A DNA stretch of 16,081 bases from JBOFEH01 sp051650265. Lineage in GTDB: Bacteria; Bacillota; Clostridia; Lachnospirales; Cellulosilyticaceae. Positions 5,445 to 13,007 of the stretch are shown piece after piece. The DNA lies in the NCBI GenBank assembly GCA_051650265.1, contig JBOFIR010000086.1, positions 1 to 16,081 of the forward strand, written 5' to 3'. The position numbers were made by a program, and so were the translations under genes. The number at the start of each line of letters is the position of its first letter. Position 1 is the first letter of the stretch. The notes beneath the pieces were generated by a model, which saw only the letters and a program-made list of their open reading frames with translations, had not been told where the DNA came from and ran no database searches.

Positions 5445-8099
5445 ATGAAAAAATTAGTGATTGGAATATTAGCTCATGTTGATGCAGGGAAAACAACATT
5501 ATCTGAAGGGATGCTTTACGTGAGTGGTAAAATCCGTACATTAGGTCGTGTAGATAATAAAAATGCCTATTTAGATACATTTGAGTTGGAGCGAGCACGT
5601 GGAATTACCATTTTTTCTAAACAGGCGACTTTAGATCTAGGTACGGTCCATCTAACCCTATTAGACACGCCTGGACATGTTGATTTTTCAGCAGAAATGG
5701 AAAGAACATTGCAGGTATTAGATTATGCAATTTTAGTCATTAGTGGTGCAGATGGCGTACAGGGACATACACAGACGCTCTGGCGACTTCTAAAGCTCTA
5801 TAAGATTCCTGTTTTTTTATTTATCAATAAGATGGATCAAAAGGGTACAGATCGTGAACGTCTTTTAGCAGATCTTAATCAAAATTTAGATGAGCGCTGT
5901 ATTGCATTCGATACAGAACACACGGAAGAGTTTTATGAGCAGATTGCATTATGTGATGAGCATTTGATGGAACACTATCTTTCAAATAATATCATTGAAG
6001 ATAAATTGTTGATGGAAGGAATCAGAGAACGTCATGTTTTCCCTTGCTTTTTTGGATCTGCTCTGAAATTAGACGGAGTAGAGTCATTTATGAAGTGTAT
6101 TGAAGCCTATACAGTGATGCCTACATACTCAGAAGAAACTTTTGGAGCAAAAGTCTTTAAGATTGGAAGAGACGAACAAGGTAATCGACTCACTTACATG
6201 AAGATCACTGGTGGCAGATTAAAAATAAGAGATACAATTATAACACCTGAGTGGGAAGCAAAAGTTACACAAATTAGGTGTTATTCAGGAGCCAAATTTG
6301 AAGCTGTTACAGAAGCGGGAGCAGGGACAATTTGTTCAGTAGCAGGATTGACACGAACGAAGGCGGGAGAAGGTGTTGGAAGTGAGCAATCTTCCCATAA
6401 ACCGATTTTGGAACCTGTACTTTCATATCAGATTATCTTGCCTGAAGGATGTGACCCAAGGGTTGCACTCCCCAAATTGAAGCAGTTGGAAGAAGAGGAG
6501 CCTGAACTGCATATTGTCTGGAATGAGGCGCTGCAAGAGATTCAAGCACAGATTATGGGAGCAGTGCAACTGGAAATTCTACAAAGTATGATCCAAAGCA
6601 GATTTGATATGAGTGTATCATTTGACTCAGGGAAGATTGTTTATAAAGAAACCATTTTAAAGACTGTTGAGGGAGTAGGGCATTTTGAGCCTCTACGGCA
6701 TTATGCAGAGGTACAGCTTCTTTTAGAACCGTCAGAGGCAGGTAGTGGGGTCACTTTTGAGACAGATTGTAGTGAAGATTTATTAGAAAAGAACTGGCAG
6801 AGATTGATTTTAACTCATTTAGAAGAAAAAGAACATAAAGGCGTACTTATAGGTGCACCCATTACAGATATGAAAATCACATTAGTAAATGGGCGTGCCC
6901 ACAAGAAACATACAGAAGGTGGAGATTTTAGAGAAGCAACTTATCGTGCAGTACGCCAAGGGTTAAAACAAGCACAATCCATACTTTTAGAGCCCTATTA
7001 TCAATTTAAGATAGAGCTACCAGAGCAGATGATTGGACGTGCAATGACAGACATTGAAAAAATGCATGGAACTTGTGAGATTCTCCAATCAGATAGTCAA
7101 TATAGTATCTTGGTAGGAAGTGCACCTGTTTCAACAATGCAAAATTACCAGAAAGAAGTCATTGCATATACAAAAGGTCACGGAAGGATGTTCTGCACAC
7201 TAAAGGGATATGAGCATTGCCATAATGCGCAAGAGGTTATCTTGGAAAAAGGCTATGACTCAGAGCGAGATATAGAAAATCCAACATCTTCAGTGTTCTG
7301 TGCACATGGAAGTGGATTTGTCGTTAATTGGGATGAAGTCAAGAATTATATGCATCTTGAGAGTTACTTGAAAGCAAGCAGAGGAGAGGTCCCTCGTGAG
7401 CAGTATCATGCTCAGTTACCTGAGCATGATGAACCAGTTATTGGGCTAGAGGAAATCGATCAGATATTGAACAAAACCTATTATGCAAACCAAGGTGAAA
7501 AATCCGCATGGAAAAAACGTAAGTCGGCTCATGAGAGTTACTATAATGTGAGGGAACCCCAAGTAAGACCATATGTTAATCGTGAGAAGTATCTTTTAGT
7601 GGATGGTTACAATGTGATCTTTGCATGGCAAGAACTTAGGGAATTGGCAGAAGAGAATATGGATGGGGCAAAGATTCAACTTCTTGAGGCACTATGTAAT
7701 TATCAAGGCGCTAAAAAGAATCAGATTATTGTGGTGTTTGATGCATACCGTGTTCAGGGCCACCGTGAGGAGGTCTCCAAGTACAATAACATTCATGTAG
7801 TGTATACCAAAGAAGCACAGACTGCAGATGAATATATTGAAAAGTTTACCCACATACACCATAAAAAATATGATATGATTGTGGCGACATCAGATGGGTT
7901 ACAACAAGTTATTATTCGAGGCAATGGGTGCGGACTGCTATCTGCACGTGAATTGAAAGCGGATATGGAACTCGTGACACAGCAAATGTTAGAGAACTAC
8001 CAAGCGCGACAAATCCCAACGAAAACTTATCTAGGGGATACACTTTCTCATGGGTTAAGGGCGCAATTCAACGAATTTATCACAGGAGAAATAGAATAA
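5445..8099 (+). CDS. EF-G/TetM-like translational GTPase fused to a Rae1 (YacP)-like NYN ribonuclease
   Basis: An 884-residue two-part protein. Residues 1 to about 650 are a full EF-G/ribosomal-protection GTPase: AHVDAGKTT (10-18), RGIT (52-55), DTPGH (74-78), NKMD (128-131) and GSAL (204-207), then domains II to V, with LLEPYYQFKI and a TetM-like TLKGYEH segment. A Lys/Glu-rich linker (about 655-715) leads to a NYN/PIN-like domain (about 718-884) that matches B. subtilis Rae1/YacP in length and motifs: LLVDGYN (Asp720), VVFDAY (Asp766), TADE (Asp795) and ATSD (Asp817). Rae1 cuts mRNA in the ribosomal A site; TetM and EF-G bind the same region. The start at 5445 gives the family-like MKKLVIGILAHVD. 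Upstream ATGs at 5388 and 5406 lie in or next to the promoter, and 5424 has no ribosome binding site. The site for 5445 is itself modest (AAGGA, 5427-5431, 13 nt away). It is a monocistronic unit. The TetM domain IV loop for tetracycline release is not conserved, so antibiotic resistance should not be assumed. Confidence 0.9.
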   Translation: MKKLVIGILAHVDAGKTTLSEGMLYVSGKIRTLGRVDNKNAYLDTFELERARGITIFSKQATLDLGTVHLTLLDTPGHVDFSAEMERTLQVLDYAILVISGADGVQGHTQTLWRLLKLYKIPVFLFINKMDQKGTDRERLLADLNQNLDERCIAFDTEHTEEFYEQIALCDEHLMEHYLSNNIIEDKLLMEGIRERHVFPCFFGSALKLDGVESFMKCIEAYTVMPTYSEETFGAKVFKIGRDEQGNRLTYMKITGGRLKIRDTIITPEWEAKVTQIRCYSGAKFEAVTEAGAGTICSVAGLTRTKAGEGVGSEQSSHKPILEPVLSYQIILPEGCDPRVALPKLKQLEEEEPELHIVWNEALQEIQAQIMGAVQLEILQSMIQSRFDMSVSFDSGKIVYKETILKTVEGVGHFEPLRHYAEVQLLLEPSEAGSGVTFETDCSEDLLEKNWQRLILTHLEEKEHKGVLIGAPITDMKITLVNGRAHKKHTEGGDFREATYRAVRQGLKQAQSILLEPYYQFKIELPEQMIGRAMTDIEKMHGTCEILQSDSQYSILVGSAPVSTMQNYQKEVIAYTKGHGRMFCTLKGYEHCHNAQEVILEKGYDSERDIENPTSSVFCAHGSGFVVNWDEVKNYMHLESYLKASRGEVPREQYHAQLPEHDEPVIGLEEIDQILNKTYYANQGEKSAWKKRKSAHESYYNVREPQVRPYVNREKYLLVDGYNVIFAWQELRELAEENMDGAKIQLLEALCNYQGAKKNQIIVVFDAYRVQGHREEVSKYNNIHVVYTKEAQTADEYIEKFTHIHHKKYDMIVATSDGLQQVIIRGNGCGLLSARELKADMELVTQQMLENYQARQIPTKTYLGDTLSHGLRAQFNEFITGEIE

Positions 8100-8120
8100 A
8101 GCTTTATTTGCAGGGTTCAA

Positions 8121-8137
8121 TATTGAGGGACTCAATA
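8121..8137. repeat. Small hairpin downstream of the fusion gene
   Basis: TATTGAG (8121-8127), loop GGA, CTCAATA (8131-8137). There is no U-run, so it is not a terminator by itself; it may protect the 3' end of the mRNA. Confidence 0.35.
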
Positions 8138-8266
8138 TATTGGAATGACTAGTATCGGCCTTTATGATAGATATAACGTATTGCAGGAAGTGACACAAGA
8201 ATTGAGAGGGTACAGCAGTGTAGAGGGTTAGATGGGAACATAAGAGATAAAAGTAATGGTGATAAG

Positions 8267-8306
8267 GACATCTAACGCTAGGAGTAGGGTTAGGTGTCTT
8301 TTATTT
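8267..8306 (+). terminator. Intrinsic terminator downstream of the fusion gene
   Basis: GACATCTAAC (8267-8276) pairs with GTTAGGTGTC (8289-8298), 10 bp with one wobble and a 12-nt loop, followed by TTTTATTT. It lies 168 nt after the stop codon. The gap holds no credible gene. Confidence 0.75.
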
Positions 8307-8331
8307 GATAGATTAAAAATCTTCAATTTAA

Positions 8332-8384
8332 AAATACCTCTTTTTATGTCTGTCTGATTCGTAATCAGCAGTTCAAAAAAGAGG
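8332..8384 (-). terminator. Terminator of tRNA-Thr, with an anticodon-arm copy in its loop
   Basis: Read on the minus strand, CCTCTTTTT (8384-8376) pairs with AAAAAGAGG (8345-8337) and is followed by TATTTTT. It begins about 50 nt downstream of the tRNA 3' end. The apical part forms a second hairpin (8354-8359 with 8363-8368) that is a copy of the tRNA anticodon stem. The stem has only four G-C pairs, so strength is moderate. Confidence 0.55.
8354..8371 (+). repeat. 18-nt inverted copy of the tRNA-Thr anticodon arm
   Basis: CTGATTCGTAATCAGCAG on the plus strand is identical to the anticodon arm of tRNA-Thr, which is encoded on the minus strand at 8461-8478. The match extends three bases beyond the palindromic part, so it is more than two unrelated palindromes. 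It could be a remnant of a tRNA-directed recombination (att-like) event or part of a regulatory fold. Confidence 0.7.
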
Positions 8385-8432
8385 CAGTCAAAAATATTAA
8401 AATCCGGTACGGCTTGTGAATAGGATACTTTA

Positions 8433-8505
8433 AGCTGAAGATGGGACTCGAACCCACGATCTGCTGATTACGAATCAGCTGCTCTACCTACTGAGCCACT
8501 TCAGC
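8433..8505 (-). tRNA. tRNA-Thr (anticodon CGU, reads ACG)
   Basis: The minus strand folds as a full cloverleaf: acceptor GCTGAAG/CTTCAGC (7 bp), D stem GCTC/GAGC with an 8-nt loop, anticodon stem GCTGA/TCAGC with loop TTCGTAA, variable loop AGATC, and T stem GTGGG/CCCAT with loop TTCGAGT. The anticodon CGT gives threonine. The discriminator is T, and the next bases are TAA, so CCA is not encoded and must be added after transcription. It has its own promoter and terminator. Confidence 0.96.
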
Positions 8506-8517
8506 AATGTTAAAAAT

Positions 8518-8546
8518 ATTATACAATAGTCTTAAAATAAAATCAA
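8518..8546 (-). promoter_or_regulatory. Promoter of tRNA-Thr
   Basis: On the minus strand, TTGATT (8546-8541), a 17-nt spacer, then a perfect TATAAT (8523-8518). The -10 ends 12 nt before the mature tRNA 5' end, leaving a leader of only a few bases. Confidence 0.8.
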
Positions 8547-8563
8547 TAAAAAATGAGAAATTA

Positions 8564-8600
8564 ATGTGTGATTTCACAAAAATAGCATGAAATCACACAT
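8564..8600. repeat. 13-bp perfect inverted repeat, possible operator
   Basis: ATGTGTGATTTCA (8564-8576) and TGAAATCACACAT (8588-8600) are exact reverse complements 11 nt apart. No U-run follows on either strand, so it is not an intrinsic terminator. It lies just upstream of the tRNA promoter and about 85 nt upstream of the -35 of the transporter operon. The left arm overlaps the small palindrome TGTGATTTCACA. Confidence 0.6.
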
Positions 8601-8624
8601 ATTGGTTAACCTAAATTGTAAGTC

Positions 8625-8667
8625 ATCAAGTAGTGGTGATAAAATGCAAAAATTATGTCTACTTGAT
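8625..8667. repeat. 9-bp inverted repeat upstream of the transporter promoter
   Basis: ATCAAGTAG (8625-8633) and CTACTTGAT (8659-8667) are separated by 25 nt and followed by TTTT. As a terminator it is weak. It ends 17 nt before the -35 at 8685, a position where a regulator could bind. Confidence 0.35.
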
Positions 8668-8684
8668 TTTAGAGAACAATTTGG

Positions 8685-8713
8685 TTGACAACTGGAATAC
8701 ATTGCCTTAAGAT
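8685..8713 (+). promoter_or_regulatory. Promoter of the ABC transporter operon
   Basis: A perfect TTGACA (8685-8690), a 17-nt spacer, then TAAGAT (8708-8713). The start is expected near 8720, giving a leader of about 75 nt before the ATG at 8797. No catabolite-repression (cre) site was recognised. Confidence 0.65.
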
Positions 8714-8796
8714 AAGAAATGTGAAAAAATAGGCGTATATTATGTAAAGTATTGCAACCTATCAGGAATGATTAATTAATAATGAGGTGTTCAAGA

Positions 8797-9840
8797 ATGG
8801 GAATCAAACTAGATAATCTAGTAGTAAAATTTGGAGATTTCACAGCAATCGATCATGTGACGATTCAAATTCCAAAAGGCAAACTAATTTCATTACTCGG
8901 GCCATCAGGCTCTGGTAAATCAACAACACTATTTACAATTTCGGGTATACATAAGCCAGCTAGCGGCCATGTATATTTTGGAGAAAAAGATGTGACGGGT
9001 CTTGAACCAGAGCAACTTGGTATCGGCCTAGTGTTTCAGAACTATGCACTTTATCCACATATGACAGTGAAAGAGAATATCATGTTCCCTCTTAAAAACT
9101 TAAAGTGGAAAAAAGAAGATGCAGAGGCAAGAGCGGTAGAAGTGGCAAAAATCGTTAAGATTGACAATCTCTTAGATCGTAAACCTGGACAACTTTCAGG
9201 GGGTCAACAACAGAGGGTTGCTATTGCACGCGCAATTTCAAAAAATCCGGAGATTCTTCTCTTAGATGAACCATTATCTAACCTTGATACAAAGCTTAGA
9301 GTTGAAACACGCCAAGAAATTAGAAGAATTCAAAAAGAAACAGGCGTAACAGCTGTGTTTGTAACACATGACCAAGAAGAAGCAATGAGTATTTCAGACC
9401 AAATCATTCTGATGAAAGATGGTAAGATTCAGCAGATTTCTACACCAACGGAAATTTATATGAATCCATGCAATAAATTCGTGGCATCATTTATCGGTAG
9501 CCCAGCTATGAACTTCATTGCACTTGAAAGTCATAATGGAGAGGCTGTAGTAGGTGGATGTCGTATTACTGATTTACCGACGACTCATGCAAAGGTTTGG
9601 TTAGGAATTCGTGCAGAAGACTTTGAGGTTTCTGAAGAAGGGTTTGAAACAACTGTTCAGACTGTAGAAGTACTAGGAAGAGAACGACTTTTAACACTTG
9701 TGTATGAAGGTAACATTTACAAAATGTTAGTAGACAAAGAATTTGTAATCGAAGAAGGTGCAGCACTTAAGGTTCGACCAAAAGTAGGAAAAGCGTACGT
9801 ATTTGATATCGATACAGAGGAGTTTGTGAAAAAATGTTAA
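8797..9840 (+). CDS. ABC importer ATPase, MalK/UgpC type (CUT1)
   Basis: A 347-residue cytoplasmic ATPase that powers the two permeases encoded next. Visible motifs are Walker A GPSGSGKST (35-43), Q-loop Gln81, signature LSGGQ (133-137), Walker B ILLLDE (153-158), D-loop SNLD and H-loop His191 in VTHDQEEAM. The C-terminal part (about 240-345) is a TOBE/OB domain, as in MalK and UgpC. The start at 8797 is favoured over 8782 because GAGGTG (8784-8789) sits 7 nt upstream of it and would lie inside the longer frame. The end overlaps the next gene by 7 nt, which implies coupled translation. Many Firmicute carbohydrate importers share a distant MsmK; here the ATPase is in the operon. Confidence 0.95.
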   Translation: MGIKLDNLVVKFGDFTAIDHVTIQIPKGKLISLLGPSGSGKSTTLFTISGIHKPASGHVYFGEKDVTGLEPEQLGIGLVFQNYALYPHMTVKENIMFPLKNLKWKKEDAEARAVEVAKIVKIDNLLDRKPGQLSGGQQQRVAIARAISKNPEILLLDEPLSNLDTKLRVETRQEIRRIQKETGVTAVFVTHDQEEAMSISDQIILMKDGKIQQISTPTEIYMNPCNKFVASFIGSPAMNFIALESHNGEAVVGGCRITDLPTTHAKVWLGIRAEDFEVSEEGFETTVQTVEVLGRERLLTLVYEGNIYKMLVDKEFVIEEGAALKVRPKVGKAYVFDIDTEEFVKKC

Positions 9841-10706
9841 AAAGTGGGAAAAGTTATAAAGGCTATCTATACTTATTGCCAGCCTTAATCATATTAAGTA
9901 TTTTCGTATTTTACCCAATTGTGAATACATTTATTGGAAGCTTTGACCAAACAAAGGCAGATGGCTTTGTATTTGGTTTTGGAAGTTATCAGTATTTATT
10001 TACAGATAAACGTTTTATTAGTTCAGTGTTCAATACAGTAGTTTATGCTGCTATTGTCCCTTTACTTTCTGTAGGGTTATCGCTTGTACTTGCAAATAGC
10101 TTAGCAACGATCAAAAATGAGAAGGTAAAAGGGCTTTTCCAAAGTATCTACTTTTTACCTTATGTAACATCACTCGTTGCAATCGGAGTTGTATGGTCAT
10201 GGCTTTTCAATAGTCAATATGGGATTATTAATCATCTTCTCGAACTTGTAGGGCTGAATGGCTTGGATTGGCTTAATAATCCCAAATATGCAATGTCCGC
10301 CCTTGTTATTTTTGCAGTTTGGAAAAGTTTAGCGTTCAATACCTTAGTATTAACAACAGGGATTGCATCAATTAATCCACAATACTATCAAGCTGCCAAG
10401 ATTGATCAAGCAACAAATGGAACGATCTTTAAAAAGATTACTATTCCATTAGTTTCTCCAATTATATTATACACTTATATCATAAGCTTAATTGCAGCAT
10501 TTAAAGTGTATACAGAAGTCTATGTGCTTTTCGGTGGACGTACATTAGATGGTGCTGTATCAACAGTCGTAATGTATATCATTGACCGTTTCTACGGTGA
10601 TCAAGATTTCCCTCTTGCCTTTGCGGCATCAGTAATCTTGCTACTGATCATCTTAACTGTAACAATGGTTCAAAGAACGTTAGCACGTAACAAAGTTCAT
10701 TATTAA
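9834..10706 (+). CDS. ABC importer permease, MalF/UgpA type
   Basis: A 290-residue membrane protein with about six transmembrane helices (for example 10-30, 66-90, 103-126, 153-177, 206-224 and 260-280). The cytoplasmic EAA-type loop, YYQAAKIDQATNGTIFKKIT at about 184-203, docks on the ATPase. The usual EAAxxDGA reads QAAKIDQA here. It lacks the large periplasmic domain of E. coli MalF and so resembles UgpA/LacF. AGAGGAG (9816-9822) lies inside the ATPase gene, 11 nt before the ATG. Confidence 0.93.
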   Translation: MLKSGKSYKGYLYLLPALIILSIFVFYPIVNTFIGSFDQTKADGFVFGFGSYQYLFTDKRFISSVFNTVVYAAIVPLLSVGLSLVLANSLATIKNEKVKGLFQSIYFLPYVTSLVAIGVVWSWLFNSQYGIINHLLELVGLNGLDWLNNPKYAMSALVIFAVWKSLAFNTLVLTTGIASINPQYYQAAKIDQATNGTIFKKITIPLVSPIILYTYIISLIAAFKVYTEVYVLFGGRTLDGAVSTVVMYIIDRFYGDQDFPLAFAASVILLLIILTVTMVQRTLARNKVHY

Positions 10707-10724
10707 TATTTAAGGAGAAATAAC

Positions 10725-11552
10725 ATGGAGAAGAAAGTAAATTATAGACTCGCACTGAAGTACTTCTTGCTTGTTGTATTTGCTATCGTAACATTATTCC
10801 CGTTTTACTGGATGATAGCATCTTCTTTAAAATCAAGCTTTGAGGTAATCCAAACACCGCCAACATTAGTTCCAGAGAAGTGGATGTGGGATAACTATTC
10901 AACAGCACTTTCAATGGCACCGTTTGGAAGGTACTTCTTTAATACATTATTAGTAACAGCATTAAGTATTGTTACAACGGTTATCGTAGCAATTTTATCA
11001 GCCTTTGCTTTTTCACACTTACAATTCAAGGGAAGAGATCTTTTGTTCTCACTATTCCTTGCATCGATGATGATCCCTGGTGAGGTGCTTATCATCACAA
11101 ACTTTAAAACAATATCGCAACTTAAATGGATTGACACGTACCAAGCATTATTTGTGCCGTATATGGCAAACGTACTTTATATCTACATGCTTCGTGAGTT
11201 CTTCCTTAAGATTCCAAAGCAACTTTACTACGCAGCTAAAGTAGATGGTGCAAACGATTGGAAATTCTTATGGCAGATTATGGTGCCTATGGCAAAAGGA
11301 TCTATTATCACAATTTGTATTCTTGTGGGGATCAACTCATGGAATGCCTTCCTATGGCCACTACTTGTAACAAATAGCAGTGAGATGCGCTTGCTTTCTA
11401 ATGGGTTAACAGCTTTCCAAACAGATGCTGGAAACCGTTATGAGTTATTAATGGCTGCATCAACTATTATTACAATGCCAATTGTTGTAGTCTATATGTT
11501 CCTTCATAAGAAGATTATGAATGGTATCAGTGTAGGTGGGGTTAAGGGTTAA
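10725..11552 (+). CDS. ABC importer permease, MalG/UgpE type
   Basis: A 275-residue membrane protein with about six predicted helices. Its EAA loop, YYAAKVDGANDWKFLWQIMV (about 168-187), contains the standard AAxxDGA core. The C-terminal MNGISVGGVKG is the common end of this family, where GxxxGAxKG contacts the ATPase. AAGGAG (10712-10717) is 7 nt before the ATG. It forms the heterodimeric channel with the preceding permease. Confidence 0.94.
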   Translation: MEKKVNYRLALKYFLLVVFAIVTLFPFYWMIASSLKSSFEVIQTPPTLVPEKWMWDNYSTALSMAPFGRYFFNTLLVTALSIVTTVIVAILSAFAFSHLQFKGRDLLFSLFLASMMIPGEVLIITNFKTISQLKWIDTYQALFVPYMANVLYIYMLREFFLKIPKQLYYAAKVDGANDWKFLWQIMVPMAKGSIITICILVGINSWNAFLWPLLVTNSSEMRLLSNGLTAFQTDAGNRYELLMAASTIITMPIVVVYMFLHKKIMNGISVGGVKG

Positions 11553-11574
11553 AAACTCAGTACTATTGAGTTTT
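11552..11574 (+). terminator. Intra-operon hairpin before the binding-protein gene
   Basis: AAAACTCA (11552-11559) pairs with TGAGTTTT (11567-11574) with a 7-nt loop, starting in the stop codon of the second permease. The stem is AT-rich and the only T run is in the 3' arm. It looks like a leaky terminator or an RNA-processing/stability element that could raise lipoprotein mRNA relative to permease mRNA. Confidence 0.45.
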
Positions 11575-11608
11575 AAATATAAAACATACTTTTAAGAGGT
11601 GACAACAA

Positions 11609-12949
11609 ATGAAAAGAAAACTATTTGCTTCTGTTATGGCTGGTTTACTTTCAGCTTCTGTTCTAGCTGGATGTGGATCAACAGCTACTACTCCAGGGAA
11701 TGATGGGGTTGCTGCTGTACCAGAATTAACAGCTCCAGTATCAATTGATATGTGGCACTATATGTCAGGAGCACAAGAAGAAGTACTTCAAGAAATCGTT
11801 AAAGAATTTAATGAAACAAACACAATGGAAATCACTGTAACAGCGAGCCCACAAGGTAGAATTAATGACATTAACAAAAAAGTTATTGCTGCTGCACAAT
11901 CTAACACATTACCAGCTATCATTAATGTATACCCAGACTTAGCAACTGGACTAATCGATCAAGGTAAAATCTTTGATATGAGTGGTTTTGTACAAGATGC
12001 TAATGTTGGTATGGTAGAAGATCTTCAAAAAGACTTTAACCCAGCATTTATTGCAGAGGTTGCACAGTGGGATGAAGGTAAAATCTACGGATTGCCAATG
12101 ACTAAGTCAACAGAAGTTGTATACGTTAATAAAGATTTAGTAGAAAAACTAGGCTATACTATGGATGACCTTCAAGGGCTTACAATGGAGAAAGTAGCTG
12201 AAATCTCTAAAAAATGTAAAGAAGAACTTGGTATTCCTGGATTTGGTTTTGATAGTGGATCAAATGCATTTATTTCAACTTTGAAAATGGATGGTAAAGA
12301 TTTCGTTGAATTAAACGGAACAATCAACGTAGATAATGAATGGGTAAGAGAGTTCATGAATTTCTATAAAGCAAATACTGAAGCAGGCTACTTCCGTATT
12401 GCAGGTGAGGATAAATTCTTATCTGGTCCATTCTCAAATGCTCAAATGTTAATGTATCAAGGATCTTCAGCAGGTGCATCACATATCAACAATAACGGTG
12501 CATTTGAAATTGCGGCAGTTGAAGTACCATCATTCGAAGGTAAAGATCAAGCAGTTATTCAACAAGGTGGTTCTTTATTCATTACAAATGATGTTTCACC
12601 AGAACAACAGTATGCAGCTTATGAGTTTATGAAATTTGTAACTAACCCAGAAAACACAGCAAAATTTGCAACAAGAACAGGTTACCTTCCTGTACGTCAA
12701 TCAGCTGAGAATACAGAAATATTCCAAGCAACTATGGCAGATACAGCAGGTTTATATGGAAACGTATATGAAGCAGCAAGATTAGCATTACCATACGCTT
12801 ATTACACACCAGCTATTAGTAATGCACAATCTGCACGTTCAACAGTACAAGAAAAATTTGAAGCATATGTTTCAGGTAATATCGCAGATATCGAAACATT
12901 CGTTTCAGATACAGTATCACAAGTTGGTACATCAATTCAAAGACAATAA
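11609..12949 (+). CDS. Solute-binding lipoprotein of the ABC importer, UgpB-like
   Basis: A 446-residue extracytoplasmic binding protein. The N-terminus has a Lys/Arg start, a hydrophobic core and the lipobox LAGC with Cys22 as the lipidation site. The mature part follows the CUT1 binding-protein fold: MWHYMSG after the linker, PAIINVYPD, VVYVNKDL, then NPENTAKFATRTGYLP at about 346-360. That last motif and the following Tyr-rich stretch resemble E. coli UgpB, which binds sn-glycerol-3-phosphate and glycerophosphodiesters. Ligand residues cannot be verified by eye, so a sugar remains possible. AGAGGTG (11595-11601) is 7 nt upstream. The gene ends in tandem stops TAA TAG. It lies last in the operon, between two hairpins, which fits high expression of the binding protein. 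Confidence 0.93.
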   Translation: MKRKLFASVMAGLLSASVLAGCGSTATTPGNDGVAAVPELTAPVSIDMWHYMSGAQEEVLQEIVKEFNETNTMEITVTASPQGRINDINKKVIAAAQSNTLPAIINVYPDLATGLIDQGKIFDMSGFVQDANVGMVEDLQKDFNPAFIAEVAQWDEGKIYGLPMTKSTEVVYVNKDLVEKLGYTMDDLQGLTMEKVAEISKKCKEELGIPGFGFDSGSNAFISTLKMDGKDFVELNGTINVDNEWVREFMNFYKANTEAGYFRIAGEDKFLSGPFSNAQMLMYQGSSAGASHINNNGAFEIAAVEVPSFEGKDQAVIQQGGSLFITNDVSPEQQYAAYEFMKFVTNPENTAKFATRTGYLPVRQSAENTEIFQATMADTAGLYGNVYEAARLALPYAYYTPAISNAQSARSTVQEKFEAYVSGNIADIETFVSDTVSQVGTSIQRQ

Positions 12950-12956
12950 TAGACCC

Positions 12957-12990
12957 ATACCCTATAGTGCCACAGCACTATAGGGTATTT
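12957..12990 (+). terminator. Strong hairpin with a poor U-run after the binding-protein gene
   Basis: A perfect 14-bp stem (12957-12970 with 12975-12988), core ACCCTATAGTGC and loop CACA, is followed only by TTTAAG. Release may be incomplete, with read-through into nrnA 18 nt downstream. It may also protect the upstream mRNA from 3' exonucleases. Confidence 0.7.
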
Positions 12991-13007
12991 AAGTTAAGGA
13001 GTAGGAA

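Noticed and set aside
5445..8099. Acquired tetracycline-resistance gene
   Set aside because: The base composition matches its neighbours, no mobile element is nearby, the TetM drug-release loop is missing and a nuclease domain is fused.
8250..8360. Small open frame between the fusion gene and the tRNA
   Set aside because: It runs through a terminator hairpin and the tRNA terminator and has no ribosome binding site.
8330..8520. T-box riboswitch near the tRNA-like repeat
   Set aside because: No T-box consensus (AGGGTGG) or downstream amino-acid gene; the similarity is limited to the anticodon arm.
8567..8578. CRP/FNR-type site TGTGATTTCACA
   Set aside because: The central spacing is 2 nt rather than the usual 6 (CRP) or 4 (FNR); it is better seen as part of the larger inverted repeat.
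8782..8796. Five extra N-terminal residues on the ABC ATPase
   Set aside because: The ribosome binding site GAGGTG would lie within them; ATG 8797 has correct spacing and a family-like start.
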